Shown one piece after another: positions 28,547 through 37,643 of a stretch of 64,000 nucleotides of DNA. Origin of the DNA: an uncultured Selenomonadales bacterium (GTDB taxonomy: Bacteria > Bacillota > Negativicutes > DSM-1736 > Dendrosporobacteraceae); NCBI GenBank assembly GCA_946407015.1, contig CAMJML010000017.1, positions 1-64,000 on the forward strand, in the 5' to 3' direction. The first letter of the stretch is position 1; each line of letters starts with the position of its first letter. Made by a program: the position numbers and the translations under genes. A model generated the notes under the pieces. It saw only the letters and a list, made by a program, of their open reading frames with translations. It did no database searches and had not been told where the DNA came from.

Positions 28547-30136
28547 TTAAAAGTCCGGCAATCCTGGTTCGCTGCCCTTCACAGGTTTTGCAGCAGATTG
28601 TTCATGCTCTTCCTTCTTTTTTATAATGGTATCAATGCGCAATATAGCTACAGCAACCTCGCCAGCTGCCTTTATTGCATTCGTTTTGACCAAAGCCGGA
28701 TCAATAACCCCTTTAGTCAGCATATCCATAACAGTGCCGGTATCACAATCAATTCCTAACGAATCAACGCCTTGCTCACTTTGAGCTGCAATGACTTCTT
28801 CTACCTTTTCCAATGGATTATACCCGGCATTTTCAACAATCTGCGATAATGGCCGTTTTAAAGCATTGACAACACAATCAACCCCATAGGCTGCCATACC
28901 TTTAATATTTTCACGGGATTTTTCCACCTGTCGGGCTAATGCGATCTCAATAGATCCGCCTCCCGGTACATATCCCCCCTTGACAGCCGCTTGAACGCTG
29001 GATGCGGCATCTTTGGCAATACGTTCTCTTTCCCCTACGACCTCTTCCGTTGCAGCCCCCACTAATATTGTTGCCATCGGCTTTCCTTGGCCACCTAGAA
29101 TACGAACCTGTTCCAGTTTTTCATCCTGATAAACTTTATCGGCATAGCCAACGTACTTTTCAATATCGGCAAGGCTCTTTTTAAGCCCAGTGCGCTTAAT
29201 CATCCGTGCTCCCACATGTTCAGCAACACGGCGTAAGTCTTTCGTGTTGACGCGTTGCATGACCATAACATTGCCATCGATTAGAATTTCTTCAGCACTG
29301 TCATGAACGCCGCGATCAACCAATATGACATTAATTCCCAATTCAATGATTTTGTGGATATTCGCCTTAAACTCATCTTGAAGCTCAATATAACGTTTAA
29401 AGCCTGTTTCGGTTCCTAGTGCTTCATCCCCAATCTCTTCAGGTTCAAGAGCATCGTCAACAATAAGCACTTTTGCCTTCGTGAGTTCACGGGGCATTTC
29501 CTGGCTCATACGTTCCTTATCAATAATGACCCCCATAAACACTTCATTGCCAGCACCTTCTTGAGCGGTAATGATATCGGACAATTTGAAATGATGCTCA
29601 CTTAATTTGTCAATACCAATCAGACGTGCTGCTTCCACAACCAAATCAGCAATATCCCGATACTCACGTCCGGCAATCATAGCAATATTGCGCAAAACAG
29701 GATCGTCGATCTCATCGATCATGCGTGCCCGCGAATCAATACCAGCCAATGCCTGAGTAACACCATAGCGAATTCCTTCAATAACCCTTGCGACTGGCAC
29801 TCCCCGCAGAACCTGATTCAGTCCTTCAGCAACAAGACCTCCGGCCATCAGTGTTGCAGTCGTCGTTCCATCCCCGACTTCGGCTTGTTGCGCTTTGGCA
29901 ATATTAATCAGCATCTTCGCTGCCGGATGATTAACATCCATCTTATCCAAGATGGTTACGCCATCGTTTGTTATGATGACTTCTCCGAATCTGTCGACCA
30001 GCATTGTATCAAGCCCTTTGGGCCCTATTGTCCCTTCAACAGCAGCAGTAATCGCCCGCACAGCATTCGCATTGGTTATCAGCGCCGCCAGGCGTTCATC
30101 CACTTCAGATCCACTGCCAGCTTGCTTTAGATTCAT
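28547..30136 (-). CDS. Archaeal-like (group II/III) chaperonin
   Basis: A 529-aa double-ring chaperonin subunit closer to thermosome/CCT than to GroEL. Diagnostic features: GTIGPKGLDTMLVD (36-49), TNDGVTILDKMDVNHPAAKM (57-76), and GDGTTTATLM (88-97, nucleotide loop). The segment IAKDAASSVQAAVKGG keeps the ATPase Asp before VPGGGSIEIAL, and ENAGYNPLEKV follows. The C-terminus is PDF, not the GGM repeats of GroEL. This matches the bacterial group III chaperonins known from Carboxydothermus hydrogenoformans, which have a built-in lid and need no GroES. It lies between hrcA and grpE under CIRCE, so it should be heat-inducible. No groES is seen in the window. The ATG follows GGAGGAACC. Confidence 0.93.
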   Translation of the reverse strand: MNLKQAGSGSEVDERLAALITNANAVRAITAAVEGTIGPKGLDTMLVDRFGEVIITNDGVTILDKMDVNHPAAKMLINIAKAQQAEVGDGTTTATLMAGGLVAEGLNQVLRGVPVARVIEGIRYGVTQALAGIDSRARMIDEIDDPVLRNIAMIAGREYRDIADLVVEAARLIGIDKLSEHHFKLSDIITAQEGAGNEVFMGVIIDKERMSQEMPRELTKAKVLIVDDALEPEEIGDEALGTETGFKRYIELQDEFKANIHKIIELGINVILVDRGVHDSAEEILIDGNVMVMQRVNTKDLRRVAEHVGARMIKRTGLKKSLADIEKYVGYADKVYQDEKLEQVRILGGQGKPMATILVGAATEEVVGERERIAKDAASSVQAAVKGGYVPGGGSIEIALARQVEKSRENIKGMAAYGVDCVVNALKRPLSQIVENAGYNPLEKVEEVIAAQSEQGVDSLGIDCDTGTVMDMLTKGVIDPALVKTNAIKAAGEVAVAILRIDTIIKKKEEHEQSAAKPVKGSEPGLPDF

Positions 30137-30170
30137 CCTGGTTCCTCCTATATGTAGTAGAGGAAGCCCT

Positions 30171-31199
30171 CTACATTTTAAACTTCTTTAGCAACTCGCC
30201 TAAATGACTGTGCATAAATTCAAGCAAGGCCATAATTTTGCCATACTCCATTCGCGTTGGTCCCAAAACAGCAATGGTACCAATCACTTGGCCATCGATG
30301 CGGTAAGTTGCTTGAACCATACTGCAATCTTTTATCCCGCTATACTTGTTTTCATGGCCAATTTTGACAACCACACCTTCTGCGTCTTGATCATGTAGAA
30401 TATCACACAGCAGCTGCTCTTCTTCCAGCATCAGCAAAATGTTTTTCATTTTTTCAACATCTCTAAACTCCGGCTGATTCAACAACTGTGTAGTACCGCC
30501 TAGATATAGCTTCTCTTTTTTATCAATAGTCAGCGCGTTGTTAATAACATCAAGAGCTGCTTCAAACAATGCAGTATCGGGGATAACATCTCTTTTAATT
30601 TCACGAAATACAGACGATTTAATGGAATCAATCGACAAGCCAGCCAATTTGTTATTAATGGCTAAAGCAACCCGCTGCAGTTCCTCAAAGGTGGTTCCCG
30701 GCGGTATATCAATAATTTTGTTTTCAACAAAACCACTATCGGTAACAATCACAACAATCACTCGTTGTTCATCCAGAGGCAGAAATTGCATATAGCGAAA
30801 ATTAGACTGGGAAATTTGTGGAGCCAGCACTAATGAGATATTATGCGTCATACGCGAAATAATCCGGGCCGTTTCCTGAAATACTTCCTCAATCCGACGC
30901 GCTTTAGCACTATACCAGTTGGAAATTAAATTCATCTCGTTTTCGGTAATAGACGGTCGTGATAAGAGGCTATCAACATAAAACCTATAGCCTTTTGCTG
31001 AAGGAATACGACCGGAAGATGTGTGTAACTGCTCTAAGTAGCCCAGCAGCTCTAAATCGGCCATCTCATTCCGAATAGTGGCGGGGCTAACTCCTAAATC
31101 GTATTTTCGAGCAATGGTTCGTGAGCCAATAGGTTCTGCGGTGGAAACATAGTCATTTATTATGGCCTGAAGAATTTTCCTCTTGCGATCATCAAGCAT
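30171..31199 (-). CDS. hrcA: Heat-inducible transcription repressor HrcA
   Basis: Repressor binding CIRCE operators, whose activity depends on chaperonin. The 342-aa protein has an N-terminal winged helix (LDDRKRKILQAIINDYVSTAEPIGSRTIA, ATIRNEMADLELLGYL) followed by a GAF-like domain and the conserved C-terminal GPTRMEYGKIMALLEF. ATG 31199 lies eight bases after GGAGGTGGG. It is the first gene of the superoperon and its own operator lies 18 bases upstream. In most bacteria GroEL activates HrcA; here the partner may be the archaeal-like chaperonin next door. Confidence 0.97.
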   Translation of the reverse strand: MLDDRKRKILQAIINDYVSTAEPIGSRTIARKYDLGVSPATIRNEMADLELLGYLEQLHTSSGRIPSAKGYRFYVDSLLSRPSITENEMNLISNWYSAKARRIEEVFQETARIISRMTHNISLVLAPQISQSNFRYMQFLPLDEQRVIVVIVTDSGFVENKIIDIPPGTTFEELQRVALAINNKLAGLSIDSIKSSVFREIKRDVIPDTALFEAALDVINNALTIDKKEKLYLGGTTQLLNQPEFRDVEKMKNILLMLEEEQLLCDILHDQDAEGVVVKIGHENKYSGIKDCSMVQATYRIDGQVIGTIAVLGPTRMEYGKIMALLEFMHSHLGELLKKFKM

Positions 31200-31216
31200 T
31201 CTCCCACCTCCTATTG

Positions 31217-31243
31217 TTAGCACTCAACTTGATAGAGTGCTAA
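31217..31243 (-). promoter_or_regulatory. CIRCE operator (HrcA binding site)
   Basis: TTAGCACTC, nine bases, GAGTGCTAA: an exact match to the CIRCE inverted repeat. It covers the expected transcription start of the hrcA operon and lies within the leader. Confidence 0.97.
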
Positions 31244-31254
31244 TATCTACTAAA

Positions 31255-31283
31255 AAAATACCACTCATTGAATAGAATGTCAA
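31255..31283 (-). promoter_or_regulatory. Sigma-A promoter of the hrcA-dnaK superoperon
   Basis: TTGACA (31278-31283) and TATTTT (31255-31260) on the minus strand are 17 bases apart. The predicted start at about 31247 abuts CIRCE, so HrcA binding should block initiation. Confidence 0.82.
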
Positions 31284-31319
31284 GATATCCAGGTAGTCAG
31301 GACCCGAAAAACGTTTCAT

Positions 31320-32453
31320 TTATAAAATGAATTCTTGAAAAACCTGATTGCCAAACTTCATACCACGTTCAGTCAGACGAAGAAATCTCCCATCAAACTC
31401 AATTAATCCCAGTTTTTTTAATTTTTCAATAACAGAAGTGTAGCGTGCTAGAAAGTCGTTATTAAATCGCCTATTAAATTCAGCGATGGATAACCCGCGA
31501 ACAGTGCGCAAAGCCAAAAAAGAAAACTCCGCCATCGCTGTTTCATTTTCGCTGCACTCAACGCTTTCAACCGCTGTTCGGCCCGTTCTTATGCGCTGGA
31601 CATACTCAGAAACGCTAGTCACATTCGCCCGACGAACTCCATTAACAAACGAATGAGCGGCTGAACCAAAGCCGATATACGGATTAAAATGCCAATATTT
31701 TAAATTATGGCGGCATTCATAACCAGGTTGTGCAAAATTTGAAACTTCATACCGCAAAAACCCATGGCGGTTGTTTTCCGCAACAGCCTGATCATACATA
31801 GTTTCCTCTTCATCCTCATCAGGCAATCTCAATATCCCTTGATTTTGCCAGTCAGCAAACGCAGTGCCACTTTCAACCTTCAGCCCATACACAGATAAAT
31901 GCTGAACCTTTAATTCATAAGCGGTATTAAGGCTTGCCTGTAAGTCCGAAACAGTCTGGCTAGGAATTCCATACATCAGATCAATATTCACATTGTCAAA
32001 CCCACAAGCCTGAGCCATAGCAATGGACTCAACGGCTGCTTCAGCGGTATGAATACGTCCAATCGCACTAAGAATAGGATTAGAAAAAGACTGAACACCA
32101 AAGCTTATTCTATTAATTCCACATTGTCGCAATTCAAGCAGCTTAGCGTGATCCATTGTGCCGGGATTGGCTTCAACAGTGATTTCAGCATTGGCCGCAA
32201 CTCGGAATGTTTTGTGAACGGTATCCATTATTTGGGTTAAGGAACCAGCGGGTAAGATGGTAGGCGTTCCTCCGCCGATAAAAATACTATCCACGTAGTC
32301 ATTAGATAGAAGACCGCCCTGATCGGCGATCTCCCGATCCAAGGCGGCTATATAATCAGCATATAGGAATTCCAGACCGGAATAGGATGGAAAGTCACAA
32401 TAAAAACATTTCTGCAGGCAAAAAGGAATATGAATATATAGCCCGACGTTCAT
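31320..32453 (-). CDS. hemW: Radical-SAM protein HemW (HemN-like)
   Basis: A 377-aa radical-SAM protein with C12-X3-C16-X2-C19 (FCLQKCFYCDF) and the HemW/HemN core (GGGTPTILPAG, ITVEANPG, NRISFGVQSF, IDLMYGIPSQT). HemW proteins bind and deliver haem rather than oxidise coproporphyrinogen. The single-Cys ending FYCDF, instead of CxC, favours HemW. ATG 32453 follows AGGAGGG. It is 22 bases downstream of lepA, the usual Firmicute order lepA-hemW-hrcA. Confidence 0.93.
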   Translation of the reverse strand: MNVGLYIHIPFCLQKCFYCDFPSYSGLEFLYADYIAALDREIADQGGLLSNDYVDSIFIGGGTPTILPAGSLTQIMDTVHKTFRVAANAEITVEANPGTMDHAKLLELRQCGINRISFGVQSFSNPILSAIGRIHTAEAAVESIAMAQACGFDNVNIDLMYGIPSQTVSDLQASLNTAYELKVQHLSVYGLKVESGTAFADWQNQGILRLPDEDEEETMYDQAVAENNRHGFLRYEVSNFAQPGYECRHNLKYWHFNPYIGFGSAAHSFVNGVRRANVTSVSEYVQRIRTGRTAVESVECSENETAMAEFSFLALRTVRGLSIAEFNRRFNNDFLARYTSVIEKLKKLGLIEFDGRFLRLTERGMKFGNQVFQEFIL

Positions 32454-32475
32454 AAACCCTCCTGTATATTTCACC

Positions 32476-34272
32476 TTAGTCAATCTTCAAAATGGCCATA
32501 AACGCTTCTTGCGGAATCTCAACATTTCCGACTTGTTTCATGCGTTTCTTACCTTCTTTTTGTTTTTCAAGAAGCTTGCGCTTACGACTAATGTCACCGC
32601 CATAGCATTTTGCTAAAACGTCTTTGCGCATAGCCCGAACAGTCTCCCGCGCAATGACTTTATTGCCAATAGCTGCTTGAATGGGGATTTCAAACATTTG
32701 TTTCGGAATAATTCCCTTAAGTTTTTCAGCCAATTGCCTTCCCCGAAACGCAGCTTTATCTCGATGTACAATCACCGACAAAGCATCGACAGGATCACCA
32801 TTTAGTAAAATATCCAATTTCACCAGACTAGAAGTGTTATAGCCGATTAATTCATAATCCAGCGATGCATAGCCACGGGTAGAAGATTTTAAACGATCAA
32901 AATAGTCATAAATAATTTCACTCAGCGGCAGGTGATAAGTAATCATTACGCGTGTTGTATCAAGATATTTCATATCCTTAAATTCACCGCGCTTTTCCTG
33001 AGATAATTCCATCACTGCACCAACATAGTCATTCGGTACGATTACCGTAGCTTTCACATAAGGTTCATCAATATGATCAATTTCTTGCGGCGTCGGCAAC
33101 TTCGACGGGTTATCAATTTCCAGCACTTCGCCATCGGTTTTATAAACCCGGTAAATAACACTAGGGGCTGTCGTGATCAAACTAAGATTATATTCCCGCT
33201 CCAAACGCTCTTGAATAACATCCATATGCAGCAAGCCCAAAAAACCGCACCGAAAACCAAACCCTAACGCAATGGAGGTCTCTGGTTCAAATAGCAATGA
33301 AGCATCATTAAGTTGTAACTTTTCCAGTGCATCTTTTAACGTATCATAGTCGGCACTATCAACCGGATATAATCCGCAATAAACCATTGGTGTAATTTTC
33401 CGATAGCCGGGCAATGGCGCATTAACAGGACGCTCCGCATCTGTAATCGTATCACCAACCCGTACATCTTTTACATTTTTAATACTTCCGGCTACAAAGC
33501 CGACCTGCCCGGTACCTAATTCATCAATATTAGCCAAATAAGGCTTGAAAATCCCGACTTCTGTAACTTCAAATTTTTTATCGGTAGCAATCATTTTGAG
33601 TTTCATGCCAGGCCTAATTTTCCCATTCATGACCCGCACATAGGCAATAACGCCTTTATAAGCATCAAAATGAGAGTCAAAAATAAGCGCACTTAATGGT
33701 TCATCAGGAGATCCCTGAGGGTGTGGTACTTTTTTAACAATGGCTTCAAGAATTTCCGCAATACCGATTCCGGTTTTTGCACTGGCTAACACGGCATCCG
33801 ACGCATCAAGCCCAATCACATCTTCAATTTCATGCTTCACCTTCTCCGGGTCAGCACTAGGCAAGTCAATTTTATTGATTACCGGAATAATTTCCAAATT
33901 GTTCTCCAACGCTAAATAAACGTTCGCTAATGTTTGAGCCTCAATTCCCTGAGCGGCGTCTACTACCAGCAAAGCGCCCTCACATGCAGCCAGGCTTCGT
34001 GAAACCTCATAGGTAAAGTCCACATGTCCAGGTGTGTCAATTAGATTAATCATATATTTTTCGCCATCTTGGGCTATGTATTCCAACCGTACGGCTTGAG
34101 CCTTAATTGTAATGCCCCGCTCCCTTTCCAGCTCCATCTGGTCAAGGACCTGCGACTCCATTTCCCGCGCAGAAAGGGCGCCCGTATATTCAATCAGCCT
34201 GTCAGCTATAGTGGATTTGCCATGATCAATATGGGCAATAATTGAAAAATTCCGGATATTTTTTGTACTCAT
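32476..34272 (-). CDS. lepA: Elongation factor 4 (LepA)
   Basis: Ribosome-associated translational GTPase that can back-translocate and influences initiation and assembly. The 598-aa protein has GTP-binding motifs [17 protein letters not shown], and NKIDLP, then EF-G-like domains and the LepA-specific C-terminus ([41 protein letters not shown]). ATG 34272 follows GAGGGGAGG. Confidence 0.97.
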   Translation of the reverse strand: MSTKNIRNFSIIAHIDHGKSTIADRLIEYTGALSAREMESQVLDQMELERERGITIKAQAVRLEYIAQDGEKYMINLIDTPGHVDFTYEVSRSLAACEGALLVVDAAQGIEAQTLANVYLALENNLEIIPVINKIDLPSADPEKVKHEIEDVIGLDASDAVLASAKTGIGIAEILEAIVKKVPHPQGSPDEPLSALIFDSHFDAYKGVIAYVRVMNGKIRPGMKLKMIATDKKFEVTEVGIFKPYLANIDELGTGQVGFVAGSIKNVKDVRVGDTITDAERPVNAPLPGYRKITPMVYCGLYPVDSADYDTLKDALEKLQLNDASLLFEPETSIALGFGFRCGFLGLLHMDVIQERLEREYNLSLITTAPSVIYRVYKTDGEVLEIDNPSKLPTPQEIDHIDEPYVKATVIVPNDYVGAVMELSQEKRGEFKDMKYLDTTRVMITYHLPLSEIIYDYFDRLKSSTRGYASLDYELIGYNTSSLVKLDILLNGDPVDALSVIVHRDKAAFRGRQLAEKLKGIIPKQMFEIPIQAAIGNKVIARETVRAMRKDVLAKCYGGDISRKRKLLEKQKEGKKRMKQVGNVEIPQEAFMAILKID

Positions 34273-34317
34273 AAAAGGGCCTCCCCTCTGTTTTATCATC
34301 TCCAAATACTGCTATAG

Positions 34318-34347
34318 ATTATAGCATTCTAAACCCTCAACCTGCAA
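34318..34347 (-). promoter_or_regulatory. Probable promoter of lepA-hemW
   Basis: TTGCAG (34342-34347), 18 bases, then TATAAT (34318-34323) with an extended TGC on the minus strand, about 45 bases before the lepA ATG. Confidence 0.6.
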
Positions 34348-34350
34348 GCA

Positions 34351-34794
34351 TTACCTGAATTGCTTTATATATTCAGCCAAATCACGACAGAACTCTGTGA
34401 TATACTTTTGAAGAATTTCTTTCGTATGGATCGCTTCATTGATAAACTGACCTCTCCACAGTTCTAACAGTTCTTGTATTTCCTTCGAGTCCACATTCAC
34501 TTGAGTAGGAAGGCTAATTTGTCTGCCGTCAATTAAAACAATAAATTCTTTATTGTTGACAATTTGGGCAATTGGATAAACTGCTCTGACACTAATCCCG
34601 TTTCCAAAAAGATAAGACGAATACCGCCCGGTATGATCACGCATCACATAAAAGGACTGAGCAAATTCATGCTGATGCGTTAATTTATTGAGTTGCGTTT
34701 CAGCAGCCACAACACCAAACACAACAATAAGGATGAGCACAAGCAACCCTTTCATAATCTTTGCAAAATCATCCTGCGCAATTGACGTAAACAC
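34351..34794 (-). CDS. Membrane-anchored protein of unknown function
   Basis: A 147-aa protein I do not recognise. It has one N-terminal hydrophobic segment (about 13-32, KIMKGLLVLILIVVFGVVAA) and then a soluble domain. That domain contains beta-type stretches (GNGISVRAVYPIAQIVNNKEFIVLIDG) and a C-terminal helix (WRGQFINEAIHTKEILQKYITEFCRDLAEY). The GTG at 34794 follows GAGGTGATAAA. It lies between spoIIP and lepA. A secreted or spore-related role is only a guess from position. Confidence 0.7.
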   Translation of the reverse strand: MFTSIAQDDFAKIMKGLLVLILIVVFGVVAAETQLNKLTHQHEFAQSFYVMRDHTGRYSSYLFGNGISVRAVYPIAQIVNNKEFIVLIDGRQISLPTQVNVDSKEIQELLELWRGQFINEAIHTKEILQKYITEFCRDLAEYIKQFR

Positions 34795-34819
34795 TTTATC
34801 ACCTCAATCTTAAGTTGCC

Positions 34820-34883
34820 AAAAAAAGGGGATATTCATACATAGAACAGCCACTTGGGACTTGCTTTATGTATGAATATCCCC
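34820..34883 (-). terminator. Terminator after spoIIP
   Basis: A 17-bp stem GGGGATATTCATACATA / TATGTATGAATATCCCC encloses a 23-base loop. It is followed on the minus strand by TTTTTT. It abuts the spoIIP stop codon. Confidence 0.85.
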
Positions 34884-35948
34884 TCAATTATTCTCAGCAA
34901 TAATCTGAGCAACCACATCAGCCAAAAACTCAATACTTCTTTCAGCCTCTTCGCGGCTGTTCTCCTGACAGCCTACTTCGATTAGCAATGCCCGTGGATG
35001 AAGGTGTTGGTTATAGCGCCACTCCACTAATAGTATTCCTTTTGACAGGCCCGGATAATATTGATTTAACTTAGCATCGATCAATTTTGCAAAAGCATGA
35101 TTTTGTTGCCAATGTGGCTGCGGTAAATCTGGCTGCCCTGTTGCAACAACGATCGTGATTTTTGCCGCCGGCACCCCGTTGACCATCGCCGTTGAGTTCT
35201 CCCGTTTATCCGCATCACGATGGATATCGAAAATCATTTGTAAGGAAGGATTTTCCGCCACCATTTTTTGCGCTGTTATTTCAGATGCCCCATAAGCTTT
35301 CATAAAACTCGGATAGTCATGAATGGTTTTATTCTGTATTGCCGGAACACCCAATTTTTCAAGCCGCTTAACCATGGCCTCGCCAACATCGACAATTTCC
35401 CCAATCTGCCCCCCTGGCTTATGTGCCACTCCGGAACTAGGAATAAAAGATTCTGCCGTGTGAGTATGGTAGATTCCAACCAGTGGTTTGTCTTTAGGAA
35501 TAGAGCTAATAGGATCGAATTTTGGGAAATGCGGTAAAGTCATAGCATTCACTGTCGGCTGTCCTGTCTTAACTGACGCCAAAACAGGTATTTCAGCCTT
35601 CAGAATAGACCGCCAATCCTTTGTATCCACTTCGGTAAAAAACAATACAACTCCCCGAATGATATTTTGCACCGTAATTTCAGGCTTAACCTTAACAACC
35701 GAGTTTGCCTCAGCCGTACTGGCCAGCCCAGGAATTCCAGAAAACAAAACATCCCGCCATTTGGGCGGCCATGACTGGTTTTGAGCAAGCTCCGAATTAG
35801 CACCCGGCGCACTTACAGCCACTGCAGACTGGGACCAAGAAAAATATGACCATAACGCCAGACTGCAGATGATAGCGGCTACTATACTTAATGATAGGAT
35901 CTTGTTGTTCATTAATCTCTGCCGACGTCGTTGCTGTCTAGTCAACAT
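34884..35948 (-). CDS. spoIIP: Stage II sporulation protein P (SpoIIP)
   Basis: Peptidoglycan amidase/endopeptidase of the DMP engulfment machine. The 354-aa protein has an N-terminal membrane anchor (about 14-36), a variable stalk, and the catalytic domain: GIYHTHTAESFIPSSG (first zinc His), FDIHRDA, and ALLIEVGCQENSREEA (catalytic Glu region). The ATG follows AGGGGGATACA. It is 120 bases downstream of gpr, the conserved gpr-spoIIP order. Confidence 0.96.
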   Translation of the reverse strand: MLTRQQRRRQRLMNNKILSLSIVAAIICSLALWSYFSWSQSAVAVSAPGANSELAQNQSWPPKWRDVLFSGIPGLASTAEANSVVKVKPEITVQNIIRGVVLFFTEVDTKDWRSILKAEIPVLASVKTGQPTVNAMTLPHFPKFDPISSIPKDKPLVGIYHTHTAESFIPSSGVAHKPGGQIGEIVDVGEAMVKRLEKLGVPAIQNKTIHDYPSFMKAYGASEITAQKMVAENPSLQMIFDIHRDADKRENSTAMVNGVPAAKITIVVATGQPDLPQPHWQQNHAFAKLIDAKLNQYYPGLSKGILLVEWRYNQHLHPRALLIEVGCQENSREEAERSIEFLADVVAQIIAENN

Positions 35949-36067
35949 TGTATCCCCCTAGGGCAAGCAAATAAAATTGCTACCTTTTATTGTTTACATA
36001 CAATGTATATGCTTGGCAACATTCCGATATTACACCGGCATAAGATTTGAACTTTTAGAAACTTGCT

Positions 36068-37036
36068 TTAATGAAGATAAATGTGAATATTTTCATAGTC
36101 AATATTGGGATGCATTGCCTGGTTAATGCCACCGGCAACCACATCGGCAATATCCGCAATAAGGCGGTCGACTTCTTTCGGCGTAACCATTAAATCACCC
36201 AGGGTCTCTGGCAATACTTGGCGAACAATAATTTGCCGGTCAGAATCAGTTAGGTTTTCCATACTTTTAAAGTATCTGGCAAACGAAGCCTGTTCTTGCA
36301 ATGTATTAATGGTATCCATCGCAATAGTCGAAGCATGAACAACAGTCGGAACACCAATGGCGATGACGGGTACTCCAAGAGATTCCTTTGTCAAACCAAA
36401 GCGTTTATTCCCAACTCCAGAACCAGGATGAATTCCTGTGTTTGCCAACTGAACGGTGGTAATGACCCTGTGACTGGAAGCAGCCGCCAGGGCATCCACT
36501 GCAATGACCAAATCCGGTTTAATTTTATTGACAATCCCGTGTACGATCTCAGCGGTTTCCATTCCTGTAATCCCTAAAACTCCCGGAGCAATTGCACAAA
36601 CCGAACGGACGCCGCCTTTTAACTCCGGCGATAGCATACCTTGCAAATGGCGGGTTACAACTATTTTATCCACAGCTCGCGGCCCCAGCGCATCTGGAGT
36701 TACATTCCAGTTGCCTAAGCCGACGACCAAAATCGTTGCGTTACGCGGCAATTGCGTTAACCCGGCCAGTTCTTGGGCTAAAAACTCCATGACTTTATCC
36801 TGCAGCGGAGTGTTTTTGTACCTCAACCCTTGTGCCTCAATCGTTACATATTGCCCTTGAGTTTTTCCCATCACCCGCTCAGCCTCAGGCGTCGTAATAT
36901 TGACCCGGGTAATCAGAATGTCATCATCTTCACTTGTTTCTACCATAACTCCCGGAATTTCCTGACTCACTCGTTTCGTAATCATTTCCCGGGCTTCTAA
37001 CGCCAAATCAGTACGCGGTGTGCTAAATTGTTCCAT
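36068..37036 (-). CDS. gpr: Germination protease GPR
   Basis: Spore protease that degrades small acid-soluble proteins at germination, made as a zymogen in the forespore. The 322-aa protein opens with a propeptide (EQFSTPRTDLALEARE) and contains VVGLGNWNVTPDALGPRAVDKIVVTRHL and AVDALAAASSHRVITTVQLANTGIHPGSGVGN, the family core with the catalytic Asp region. ATG 37036 lies eight bases after TGAGGAG; GTG 37045 and ATG 37042 are alternatives. I found no convincing sigma-G promoter upstream. Confidence 0.96.
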   Translation of the reverse strand: MEQFSTPRTDLALEAREMITKRVSQEIPGVMVETSEDDDILITRVNITTPEAERVMGKTQGQYVTIEAQGLRYKNTPLQDKVMEFLAQELAGLTQLPRNATILVVGLGNWNVTPDALGPRAVDKIVVTRHLQGMLSPELKGGVRSVCAIAPGVLGITGMETAEIVHGIVNKIKPDLVIAVDALAAASSHRVITTVQLANTGIHPGSGVGNKRFGLTKESLGVPVIAIGVPTVVHASTIAMDTINTLQEQASFARYFKSMENLTDSDRQIIVRQVLPETLGDLMVTPKEVDRLIADIADVVAGGINQAMHPNIDYENIHIYLH

Positions 37037-37245
37037 TATCATCACTCCTCAAACAGTTTAAAGAATACTTGATGGTGTATACTGCCAGATCAGCATGCAC
37101 CATCGACTTCTTAAAGTCAGCACGACAAATCATCTTATAGCTACGCTCACTAGAACAAAGCCAAGTATTCAATAGCTTAACCTGGATACTTGGCCACTAT
37201 TCCTGCGCCTTAGATAAACTTTAATTAAATGCATATGAATTATTC

Positions 37246-37274
37246 TTGCATTTTTTGGATTTGCATGCTAAAAT
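37246..37274 (+). promoter_or_regulatory. Promoter of rpsT
   Basis: TTGCAT (37246-37251), 17 bases, TAAAAT (37269-37274) with an extended TGC, about 30 bases before the rpsT ribosome site. The rest of the gpr-rpsT gap (37037-37245) holds an 8-bp inverted repeat CCAAGTAT/ATACTTGG at 37161-37193 of unknown meaning. Confidence 0.7.
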
Positions 37275-37309
37275 ATTTTAGGTAATATGGTCATAAGGAG
37301 GTGAAAGAC

Positions 37310-37573
37310 TTGCCAAATATTAAATCATCTGAACGTAGCGTGAAAACTGACGCTGAACGGCGCGCAAATAACTTCGCAGTAAGATCTACCATTAAAACTG
37401 TTACCCGTAAGGTAGCAGAAGCTGTAACTGCTGGCAATGCTGATGATGCTAAGGCCCTCCTGACCAAAGCTAGTAAGACCATTGATAAAGCAGCCGCTAA
37501 AGGCGTTCTTCATAAAAATGCAGCAGCTCGCAAGAAATCTCGCATGGCTCGTAAACTGAATGCATTAGCTTAA
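37310..37573 (+). CDS. rpsT: 30S ribosomal protein S20
   Basis: An 87-aa basic helical protein (PNIKSSERSVKTDAERRANN ... LHKNAAARKKSRMARKLNAL) that binds 16S rRNA early in assembly. The TTG at 37310 is chosen because AAGGAGGTG ends eight bases upstream. The in-frame GTG at 37301 is part of that ribosome site. Rare start codons are common for S20, where they serve autogenous control. It is a monocistronic unit divergent from gpr. Confidence 0.96.
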   Translation: MPNIKSSERSVKTDAERRANNFAVRSTIKTVTRKVAEAVTAGNADDAKALLTKASKTIDKAAAKGVLHKNAAARKKSRMARKLNALA

Positions 37574-37623
37574 ATAGCAATAAAAAACCTGTCCATTAAT
37601 GGACAGGTTTTTTATTGCTATTT
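37572..37623. terminator. Bidirectional terminator between rpsT and holA
   Basis: A 23-bp perfect stem (starting AAATAGCAATAAAAAACCTG) with a 6-base loop ATTAAT gives T-runs on both strands and separates two convergent genes. Confidence 0.93.
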
Positions 37624-37643
37624 AAAGTGAAAGCCACCCTATT

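Noticed and set aside
28547-30136. Chaperonin as archaeal contamination or chimeric assembly
   Set aside because: It is embedded with short spacings in the hrcA-grpE-dnaK operon, with ordinary ribosome sites and similar base usage; bacterial group III chaperonins are known from this context.
31320-32453. Oxygen-independent coproporphyrinogen III oxidase (HemN)
   Set aside because: The cluster motif is C-X3-C-X2-C without the following C-X-C cysteine of true HemN, and the lepA-hemW-hrcA context fits HemW.
36504-36860. 118-codon frame antisense to gpr
   Set aside because: Lies entirely within the conserved protease gene with no independent support.
37037-37245. Sigma-G promoter for gpr
   Set aside because: I searched for a GAATA-type -35 and CATNNTA -10 at 17-18 spacing on the minus strand and found only partial matches.
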